DNA of 8,106 nucleotides, taken from contig JBIIYJ010000252.1 in NCBI GenBank assembly GCA_044346855.1, positions 1-8,106 on the forward strand, in the 5' to 3' direction. The notes beneath the pieces were generated by a model. That model had not been told where the DNA came from and made no database searches. It saw only the letters and a program-made list of their open reading frames with translations. This document shows, piece after piece, positions 1 through 6,900 of this stretch. How positions within the stretch are numbered: the stretch's first letter is position 1; every line of letters starts with the position of its first letter. This DNA is from CAIKKV01 sp044346855 (GTDB taxonomy: Bacteria; Verrucomicrobiota; Kiritimatiellia; CAIKKV01). The position numbers were made by a program, and so were the translations under genes.

Positions 1-1029
1 GGGAATGGGGGGGGAAGCCATGGCGGTACTGGGGGGGGGAGATTCTCCGCTGACATCGGCGGATTAACCACCTATGGGTCGATCACGTCACCCACGAATC
101 TCGGCAGCGGAGGAAGCTACTACAACGTGGACCCGAAATCGGATGGCGGTGGCGCCGTACGCTTGACCGTGAATGGCGCCACAACCGTGAATGGCGCCAT
201 CTCCGCCAACGCTCGGGAAGCTTACTATAGCGGATCGGGCGGGTCCGTATTCCTGACCACCGGCACCCTTACCGGTAATGGAACCATCTCGGCCAGTGCC
301 TCGACGAACTACACGTTAGGGCTGGGCGGAGGAGGTCGAATCGCCTTGATCCTGACGAACAGCTCCGATTTCGGTCAGATCACCAACTCAGCCAGACCGG
401 CTGTCCACACCGCCACCCCCGTTACCGGCGGCGGCGCAGGGACGATTTATTTCCAGACCAAGGACCAGGCGCTCGGCGAAGGCACCTTGCTTATCGATGG
501 TGCCAATAGAACACCGATGGGTTACACACGGCTCAGCAGCAATATGCCGCCCACAACCGTGGGAACCGTGGTGATTACCAACAAAGCGATTCTCGAACTC
601 GCCACCAATCAGTCCATGACGGTCAACGGGAGTTGGTCCAACCGGTCCGTCTTCGTCGCCCGAACCAACAGCACGGTCACGTTTGCCGGCGTCAACACCA
701 CGACGATCACCGGCGGCACCAATACCTTCTTCAACTTCATCTGCACCAATGCGGTCAAGACGGTTGAATTTGCCGCCGGCACTACCAACACCGTCCTCGG
801 CCTTCTGTCCCTGGGCGGCGAAGCTACCTTCAAATCCACGATCGAGGGCTCGCAGTGGTACCTGATACTCGCTCCGGAAGGCACCCAGCAGATCGCCATC
901 GTCCGGGTCAAAGATTCCAATGCCGGATCCGGACAGCCGCTGATGCCGGCCCGCAAATCGACCGATCTGGGAAACAACCTCAACTGGCTCTTCATCAAGT
1001 CGTCGGGAGCGGTGATCTTGGTCCGTTAA
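1..1029 (+). CDS. Glycine-rich modular surface-type protein, 3' part only (paralogue 1)
   Basis: The reading frame is open from the first base to the TAA at 1027-1029, giving 342 residues. The true start lies left of the window. An internal GTG at 127 is not a start, because the residues before it already match the paralogues (SHGG, then TYGSITSPTNLGSGGSY). In order the protein shows a glycine-rich stretch (about 1-50), GGSGGSVFLTTG (about 79-90), GGGGRIALILTN (about 109-120), GGGAGTIYFQT (about 143-153), a Thr/Asn-rich strand-like region with TVNGSW (about 207-212), and a C-terminal block shared with both downstream genes. This is the terminal unit of the same architecture seen in them. Beta-helix or beta-solenoid folding and a surface role are inferences; no catalytic motif is visible. 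Two long G runs lie in the first 40 bases. The next gene starts 43 bp downstream on the same strand. Confidence 0.92.
   Translation, partial: GNGGGSHGGTGGGRFSADIGGLTTYGSITSPTNLGSGGSYYNVDPKSDGGGAVRLTVNGATTVNGAISANAREAYYSGSGGSVFLTTGTLTGNGTISASASTNYTLGLGGGGRIALILTNSSDFGQITNSARPAVHTATPVTGGGAGTIYFQTKDQALGEGTLLIDGANRTPMGYTRLSSNMPPTTVGTVVITNKAILELATNQSMTVNGSWSNRSVFVARTNSTVTFAGVNTTTITGGTNTFFNFICTNAVKTVEFAAGTTNTVLGLLSLGGEATFKSTIEGSQWYLILAPEGTQQIAIVRVKDSNAGSGQPLMPARKSTDLGNNLNWLFIKSSGAVILVR
826..1029 (+). repeat. Conserved 204-bp 3' block, copy 1
   Basis: Same block as at 3374-3577 and 7030-7233. Over the last 129 bp I count 113 identical positions by eye against the copy at 7105-7233, much closer than the glycine-rich parts of the two genes. 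Confidence 0.9.
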
Positions 1030-1061
1030 TCGCTCTCGCGAGTATAACCTCGTAAAGAACC

Positions 1062-1066
1062 AGGAG
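1062..1066 (+). promoter_or_regulatory. Ribosome binding site for the 834-residue gene
   Basis: AGGAG lies 6 nt before the ATG at 1073. This fixes the start and agrees with the signal peptide beginning there. Confidence 0.8.
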
Positions 1067-1072
1067 ACACGC

Positions 1073-1330
1073 ATGAAAACCGGTTGTCGCCGTCGTATTC
1101 TACCGCCCATTTTCCTCCTCACGCTTTCTCTTGCCGCGGAGCTGTTCACAAGCCGGGCTTACGCGGTCGACATCACGACCGCAAACTCCGGCATCTGGAC
1201 GAATCCCGCCGCGTGGAGTCCCTCCCAGGTGCCCGGCCTCAACGACAATGTCAACATCGCCGCCGGCCACACCAACACGATCCCGGACAACATCCCCCAT
1301 GCCGTCGGCAACCTGACGATCCTGGGCGGC
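1073..1330 (+). repeat. N-terminal module of paralogue 2 (signal peptide plus G8-like cap)
   Basis: This 258-bp segment encodes residues 1-86 and is collinear with 3703-3960 in the next paralogue. Both start MK-x-GC-x-R, both have a plausible cleavage site after residue 31, and both then carry SG-[IM]-WTNPA-x-WSP-x-QVP and IAAGHT. The G8-type assignment comes from the W-x-x-P-x-x-W and VP-x-x-x-D-x-V-x-IAAGHT pattern known for the start of that domain. A profile search would be needed to settle it. Confidence 0.75.
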
Positions 1331-3577
1331 GGGGTCCTGACGCATGGCTCGAACACCACGACCGCGGCCGGAGAACGGTTCAAGGCCATTCTGGCCGTTT
1401 CCGGCAACCTGATCATCGAAGCGGGCGGACAAATCAACGCAGACGGCAAAGGCTATACCGGGGACCACGGCCCCGGAAGGCCCATGATCCCCAACAAGCG
1501 CACCGGGGGCAGTCACGGGGGCCGGGCGGCCATCGACGAAGCCCCCCCGGGTCCGACGTACGGATCCATCATCGCGCCCACCAACCTGGGCAGCGGTGGC
1601 TACTCCGTCGGGAGCGGCGGAGCCATTCAATTGGCGGTAGCGGGAACAACGACCGTCTTCGGAACTATCTCCGCCGTCGGAAACGTCAACGCGCGAGGCG
1701 GTTCAGGCGGCTCGATCTTCCTCACCACGGGCTTCTTGACCGGCACGGGAACGCTCACGGTCGCCGGGGGTAAAGGATCAGGGAATCGCGGCGGGGGCGG
1801 AGGAGGCCGGTTGGCCGTCATCCTGACCAACTCCCTGGAATTCGGCAGCGTCAACCTGATTGCCTACGCCGGCATTTCCCCCGGCGCCGGGCAGCAGGGC
1901 GCCGGCGGCACGGTCTATCTGCAACACACCAACCACGCGGCGGGCCAGGGAAAACTGATCGTCGATTATGGAGACATTCCGCCTATTCCTTCGGTCCCCT
2001 CTAGTTCGGCTGGCGGATACAACGCCCGAGCCCACTGCGTCACCGTGCAAAACGAACTGGAACCCTCCTCCTACACGTTTTCGGAAATCATCCTGACCAA
2101 CGGCGGCGTGTTTGCCCTGGACACCAACGACACCCTTGCGATCTCCAGCATCGATGTGATCAAAGGCGACCCTTCCGACAAGTTCGACGGTCTCTATGTC
2201 GGAGGCGCCCTGACTGTAGCGACCCCCTTCAGCAGTTATTCCAACTTCTTCATCGGCATCAGCGAACCGACTGCGGCCTTTTCACCCTCTCCCCTCCTGA
2301 CCGTGAAAAGCAACGAGATTCTGAGGGTCAACGCCCCGTTTGCCCTGAATTGCCCGCTGACGGTCGAGCCGTTCGGCGTCGTGGATCACGCGGCCAACGT
2401 GACGGCCGAAGTGTACAAACTGGACCTGGCCGTGAACGGCGACCTGACCGTTCACTCCAACGGCATGATCACCGCCGACGATGCGGGCTATGTGGCCACC
2501 TTCGGCCCCGGAAAAGGGCTTTCGAGCGGAACCCTGGGCGCCAGCCATGGCGGCCTGGGGGGGCTGCGCTACGCGTACCAGACGAATGGGCCGACCTATG
2601 GCTCCATCATCGCACCCGTCTCGATCGGCAGCGGCGGCTCCTCCGGCGGCGGAAGCGGCGGCGGGGCGGCCCGCTTGACGGTGGCCGGAACCAGCCTCGT
2701 GAACGGCGTGATCTCCGCCAGCGCGACGAACTCCGGAGCCGCAGGCTCTGGCGGTTCCGTCTTCCTGACGACCGGAGCCCTGGCGGGCTACGGAACGATC
2801 AAGGCGTGCGGCATAACCGGATCCTGGCAACTGGGCGGAGGCGGCCGCGTTGCCGTCATCCTGACCAACGGCAACGATTTCGGCGAACTGAAAATACAGG
2901 CCTATCCGGGAAGCGCGATTGCAGGACAGGGAAGCTACTCCAGCGGAGGCGCCGGAACGGTTTACCTGCAAACCAGGGACCAGGGGCCCGGCGGCGGGAC
3001 GCTCATCCTGGACTCCTCCAACCGGTGGTGCTCCAGCGCCACGCTGATTCACACCAACATCGCGGGAACAACGGTCGGCACGGTCATCATCACCAACGGG
3101 GCCGTGCTCCTGCTCGACTCGAACCTGTCTCTGACCGTCAACGGCAGCTGGCTGAACCGCTCCAAGCCCGTCACGGCAACCACCACCAACTGGACCGTCA
3201 GCTTCACCTCTGCCCCCAACAGCACGGTCGTGTTTGCGGGCACGAACGCCGCGACGATCGCCGGGACCAACACGTTCTTCAACTTCGACTGCACCGGGGG
3301 GGTCCGGACGGTGGAATTCCAGGCCGGCGCCTCCAACATCGTCAACGGCCGGCTGGCGCTCGGCGGCGGCGCCACCTTCAAATCCACGATCGACGGCTCG
3401 CAGTGCAGCCTTAAATTGGCCCTGGGCGGAACGCAGCAGATTGGCAGCGTGCGGGTCAAGGACTGCAACGCCAACGACGGGCAGCTTCTCGTGGCGGGAA
3501 AGAATTCAACCGATTTGGGGAACAACCTCAACTGGCTGTTCATCAAATCCTCCGGAGCAATGATCCTGGTCCGCTGA
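1073..3577 (+). CDS. Exported modular glycine-rich protein with G8-like N-terminus (paralogue 2, 834 aa)
   Basis: This is a complete gene. Residues 1-31 form a signal peptide: basic start (K2, R6-R8), hydrophobic core, and an A-Y-A site before V32. Residues 32-86 resemble the start of a G8-type domain, with SGIWTNPAAWSPSQVPG and then VNIAAGHT. Inner unit 1 (87-434) opens with GVLTH and carries TYGSIIAPTNLGSGG, GGSGGSIFLTTG, GGGGGRLAVILTN and GAGGTVYLQ. It then has a linker with SEIILTNGGV, LDTNDTL and a Cys in LNCPL. The terminal unit (435-834) opens with GVVDH, repeats the signatures and ends in the conserved tail (768-834). The composition (Gly, Thr, Asn, short alternating hydrophobics) suggests a beta-solenoid secreted or surface protein. 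That is inference, and the substrate or partner is unknown. Spacing to its same-strand neighbours permits co-transcription. Cys778 and Cys798 in the tail replace Trp and Ser of the paralogues. I do not recognise a named gene. Confidence 0.95.
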   Translation: MKTGCRRRILPPIFLLTLSLAAELFTSRAYAVDITTANSGIWTNPAAWSPSQVPGLNDNVNIAAGHTNTIPDNIPHAVGNLTILGGGVLTHGSNTTTAAGERFKAILAVSGNLIIEAGGQINADGKGYTGDHGPGRPMIPNKRTGGSHGGRAAIDEAPPGPTYGSIIAPTNLGSGGYSVGSGGAIQLAVAGTTTVFGTISAVGNVNARGGSGGSIFLTTGFLTGTGTLTVAGGKGSGNRGGGGGGRLAVILTNSLEFGSVNLIAYAGISPGAGQQGAGGTVYLQHTNHAAGQGKLIVDYGDIPPIPSVPSSSAGGYNARAHCVTVQNELEPSSYTFSEIILTNGGVFALDTNDTLAISSIDVIKGDPSDKFDGLYVGGALTVATPFSSYSNFFIGISEPTAAFSPSPLLTVKSNEILRVNAPFALNCPLTVEPFGVVDHAANVTAEVYKLDLAVNGDLTVHSNGMITADDAGYVATFGPGKGLSSGTLGASHGGLGGLRYAYQTNGPTYGSIIAPVSIGSGGSSGGGSGGGAARLTVAGTSLVNGVISASATNSGAAGSGGSVFLTTGALAGYGTIKACGITGSWQLGGGGRVAVILTNGNDFGELKIQAYPGSAIAGQGSYSSGGAGTVYLQTRDQGPGGGTLILDSSNRWCSSATLIHTNIAGTTVGTVIITNGAVLLLDSNLSLTVNGSWLNRSKPVTATTTNWTVSFTSAPNSTVVFAGTNAATIAGTNTFFNFDCTGGVRTVEFQAGASNIVNGRLALGGGATFKSTIDGSQCSLKLALGGTQQIGSVRVKDCNANDGQLLVAGKNSTDLGNNLNWLFIKSSGAMILVR
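1331..2374 (+). repeat. Inner repeat unit of paralogue 2 (348 residues)
   Basis: The unit runs from GVLTH to the residue before the next GVVDH. Its head (GERFK, then GGQINADGKGY) is closest to inner unit 1 of the third gene. From GPGRP onward, including the linker with SEIILTNGGV, YSNFFIGI and LNCPL, it is closest to inner unit 2 of that gene. Confidence 0.85.
2375..3577 (+). repeat. Terminal repeat unit of paralogue 2 with conserved tail
   Basis: The unit encodes residues 435-834. It opens with GVVDH and EVYKLDLAVNGDL, then shows FGPGKG, GPTYGSIIAP, GSGGSVFLTTG, GGGGRVAVILTN, GGAGTVYLQT, AGTTVGTVIITNGAVL and LTVNGSWLNRS. It matches 6019-7233 of the third gene and the surviving part of the first gene better than it matches the inner units, so terminal units form their own subtype. 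Confidence 0.85.
3374..3577 (+). repeat. Conserved 204-bp 3' block, copy 2
   Basis: This block encodes the last 67 residues plus stop, from TFKSTIDGSQ to the C-terminal ILVR. It is the same length as 826-1029 and 7030-7233, with no indels. It contains the STDLGNNLNWLFIKSSGA stretch. This copy differs from the others by two cysteines. Confidence 0.9.
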
Positions 3578-3628
3578 GGGCGCGGAGAGCCCGACCGGAC
3601 TATACGGATCCGGGACGGCCGATCCATC

Positions 3629-3658
3629 TTGACCGGAGACGGGCGAAAAGGCTATGGT
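3629..3658 (+). promoter_or_regulatory. Candidate sigma70-like promoter for paralogue 3
   Basis: TTGACC (3629-3634) is followed after 18 nt by TATGGT (3653-3658), which match the consensus hexamers at 5 of 6 and 4 of 6 positions. Predicted transcription would begin near 3665, leaving a leader of about 38 nt before the ATG at 3703. The match is modest and unsupported by other data. It would allow this gene to be transcribed separately from the upstream paralogue. Confidence 0.3.
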
Positions 3659-3668
3659 TGCCACCATA
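3653..3668 (+). other. Perfect 6-bp inverted repeat upstream of paralogue 3
   Basis: TATGGT, a TGCC loop, then ACCATA. It overlaps the candidate -10 hexamer. No T run follows, so it does not look like a terminator. It could be an operator-like site or chance. Confidence 0.3.
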
Positions 3669-3692
3669 CCGTCTAATATTCCGCGCTACTCT

Positions 3693-3697
3693 GGAGG
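3693..3697 (+). promoter_or_regulatory. Ribosome binding site deciding the start of paralogue 3
   Basis: GGAGG lies 5 nt before the ATG at 3703. It favours this ATG over an in-frame TTG at 3658, which would add 15 residues ahead of the signal peptide. Confidence 0.85.
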
Positions 3698-3702
3698 GAC
3701 CC

Positions 3703-3960
3703 ATGAAAATCGGCTGTCACCGCCCGGTTCTTCAATCACCCGTGCTCCTTTCCCTTTTCATGGTAATCGCTCTGGAAGCCGGCCGCACTCATGCCGCACC
3801 CCTCACGAGCGCCGGTTCCGGAATGTGGACGAACCCGGCGGTCTGGAGCCCCAACCAGGTCCCCTCCTCGGCCGACGATGTGACCATCGCCGCCGGCCAC
3901 ACGATCACGATCGCCGCCAATACCGCGATTGACGTATCCAGCCTGACCATTTTGACGAAC
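3703..3960 (+). repeat. N-terminal module of paralogue 3 (signal peptide plus G8-like cap)
   Basis: The segment is 258 bp, exactly the length of the matching module at 1073-1330. In both proteins the first repeat unit therefore begins at residue 87. Confidence 0.75.
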
Positions 3961-6900
3961 GGCGTGCTGACACACCTGACGAACAGCACAACGGCCCTGG
4001 GCGAGAAATTCAAGATCATCCTGAACGTGGCGGGCGCCTTGACCATCGACGCCGGCGGCCAGATCAACGCGGACGGCCGCGGGTATGCCAGCGGCCAGGG
4101 CCCCGCCCCGGGCAAGGCAAACGGCGGAGCGGGCCACGGCGGAATCGGCGGATCCCGCAGTCTTCCCTCCAACGGCGGCACGACCTACGGCTCGATCACC
4201 TCCCCGACCAATTTTGGCAGCGGCGGCGGCTACGCCGGACAGTGGGGCGGCGGCGCGGTTCAGCTCACGGTTTCCGGCGCCACTCTGCTGAACGGCGCCA
4301 TTACCGCGGAGGGGAGCAACAACGCCACGGCCAATCCCTATCCCTACTACGGCCCGTCAGGCGGATCGGTGTTCCTGAAGACCGGCACGCTGGCCGGCAA
4401 AGGCCTCATCAGCGTCAAGAGCGCCTCGCTCCTTCCAGCCGGCGACAGCCACGGCGGCGGCGGCCGGATCGCGGTGATCCTGACCGGGTCCACCGACATC
4501 GACGCCGTCCGCCTGACGGCTTTGTCGGGAACGAGCACCAACGCCACCCCCCGGTTCGGCGCTGCCGGCACCATCTACCTGGAGCACACCGGCCACTCGC
4601 CGGGCCAGGGCAAACTGCTGGTGGACTACAACAAGATGCTGCCAGCGGACCCCATGGGAAGCTTGACGCTGCAAAACGGCCTCGGTTATTCCTCCAACGA
4701 TTTCGCCGAGTTCATCCTGACCAACGGCGCCGTATATGCTCTGGACACGAACGACACACTCAACATCAGCCAAACGACCCTGTGGATCGACCCCACCAAT
4801 CTGGCCAGCGGCTTCTGGCTGAACGGGGGCCGCCTGATCGTGCCGGCGGATTTTGCCTTCAGCAACTTCTTTATCAACATCACCCTGAACGCCGATTTTC
4901 ACCCGGCTTCATCCCTCACCCTTGGATCCAACGCCATCCTGTCCATCAACGCGCCCTACACTTCCGCCTGCCCGATCACCATTCAAGCCAAGGGCTTGCT
5001 GACCCACCTCGGGAACAGCACCGAAGCGCTAGGCGAACTCTACAAGCTCAACGTGACCGTCCCCGGGAATTTCACCATCGAACAAGGCGGTCAGATCAAC
5101 GTGGATGGCAAGGGCTACGTCAATCAACAGGGGCCCGGCAGGCCGGTCACCTCAAACGGCCGTGCCGGCGGCAGCTATGGCGGTATCGGCGGAGCCGAGC
5201 AGGGCTATCCCGGCACCACCTACGGGTCCATCGTGGCGCCGACCAATCTGGGAAGCGCGGGAGTCGGAGCCACCACGGCCGGCGGCGGAGCCGTCCGCCT
5301 GGACGTGGGCGGCACCACCACTGTCAACGGCGTGATCTCCGCCAATGGCACAACCTTGAACTACGGCGGATCGGGCGGTTCGGTATTCCTCACCACCGCC
5401 TGGTTGTCGGGCACCGGCATCGTGAGGGCATCCGGCAGTGCGCCGGTGGGACAATTCGCCTCCGGCGGAGGCGGCCGGGTGGCCGTGATCCTGACCAATT
5501 CCACGGACTTCGGCTCCGTCAAACTACAGTCGTATTCCAGCGCCGGTTTCAGTCAGGGCGCCGGCGGAACCGTCTACATGGAACATCTGAATCACACGCC
5601 GGGTCAAGGCCGGTTGGTCGTGGATTATAACGACATTATTCCCGTGGGCAGGACGGATAATTACGCCTCATCGCGCGTGCTGTGCACCACCTTGCAGAAC
5701 GGCAGCAACGCCTCCTCTTATGCCTTTTCCGAAATCATCCTCACCAACGGCGGCGTGTATTCGCTGGATACGAACGACACCCTGACCCTCGCCGACTCGT
5801 CAACGGTCCGGGGCGATACCGCCGACAGAAACGAGGGCATCCTGCTCTTCGGAGGCACCCTGGACATTCCGGCCGGCTTCACCTATTCCAACTATTTCAT
5901 CGGCATCGGCGCCACCAACTCGACGTTCACACCCTCTCCGTCGCTGACCGTCGGCACCAACGCCACCCTGAAGATCAACGTCCCCTTCACCCTCAACTGC
6001 CCGCTGGCGCTGGCGCCCGGCGCCATCCTGGACCACTCGCCCAACATCACCAACGAAGTCTGCAAAGTGGACCTGACGGTCATGGGCAACATGACGATTC
6101 ATTCCGGCGCCCTTGTCAATGTGGATGCTTGCGGCTACCATTTTATATATGGACCCGGCAAACCGGTTTCGGCTCCATCCGGTGTGGGCGGAAGTCATGG
6201 CGGCGTGGGAGGCTCAAGAGTCGCAGCCGACGTCGCAGGGCCTACCTACGGATCGATCACCTCGCCTACCAACCTCGGCAGCGGCGGCAGTTACGGCAAC
6301 AGTATTGTGGGCGAAGGCGCCGGCGGCGGCGCCGTGAAACTTCTCGTCACCGGCACGACCACCCTCTACGGCGCCATCTCGGCCCTGCCGGGGGGTACCA
6401 TTTACGGCGGTTCGGGCGGCTCCATCTTTCTTACAACAGGCAATTTGATGGGTAATGGAAACATCCGGGCCAGCGGCCTTTATTCGGGCTGGACGCTGGG
6501 CGGCGGCGGCCGGATCGCGGTCATCGTAACCAACGCCCATGATTTCGGCCAAGTCTCCTTCCAGGCGATTGCCAGCAAAACCGATTCCGGTGGCGTCTCA
6601 TGCGGGGGCGCCGGAACAGTCTACCTCCAGACCATGGATCAAGAAGCCGGCCAAGGTACCGTCTGGATCGATGCGTCCAACCGTCCCAGCCTCATGCCCA
6701 CACTCATCAGCAGCAACGTCACGGGAACAACCGTGGGCTCCATCATCATCACCAACGGCGCTATCCTCTGGCTCGGAACCAACGCGGCGCTGACGGTCAA
6801 CGGAAGCTGGATCAACCGGTCGGTTCCCGTCAATACCGTTAAAACGAACACCGGCAGCTTCTTTGCGCTAACAAACAGCACCGTCATCCTGGCCAGCACC

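Noticed and set aside
1043..1048. TATAAC as a -10 box before paralogue 2
   Set aside because: No convincing -35 lies at the right distance (TTGGTC at 19 nt matches only 3 of 6), and the gap from the upstream gene is just 43 bp.
388..1149. Long minus-strand open frame (253 codons) opposite paralogue 1
   Set aside because: It is antisense to a gene supported by paralogue alignment. Its Arg/Gly/Asp-rich product has no recognisable domain or signal, as expected of shadow frames in GC-rich repeats. The other long alternative-frame ORFs (e.g. 2282-3052 minus, 2350-3414 plus, 4242-5630 plus) are rejected for the same reason.
1542..1548. C7 run in paralogue 2 as a possible frameshift site
   Set aside because: The frame continues with full paralogue similarity on both sides, so no frameshift is evident. 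Runs of this length are common in GC-rich DNA.
3578..3592. GGGC...GCCC hairpin right after the stop of paralogue 2 as a terminator
   Set aside because: It has only 4 bp with a 7-nt loop and no T tract, which is expected by chance in GC-rich DNA.
3658..3702. TTG at 3658 as an upstream start for paralogue 3
   Set aside because: The extension would put 15 residues before the signal peptide, has no aligned counterpart in paralogue 2, and lies upstream of the good GGAGG serving the ATG at 3703.
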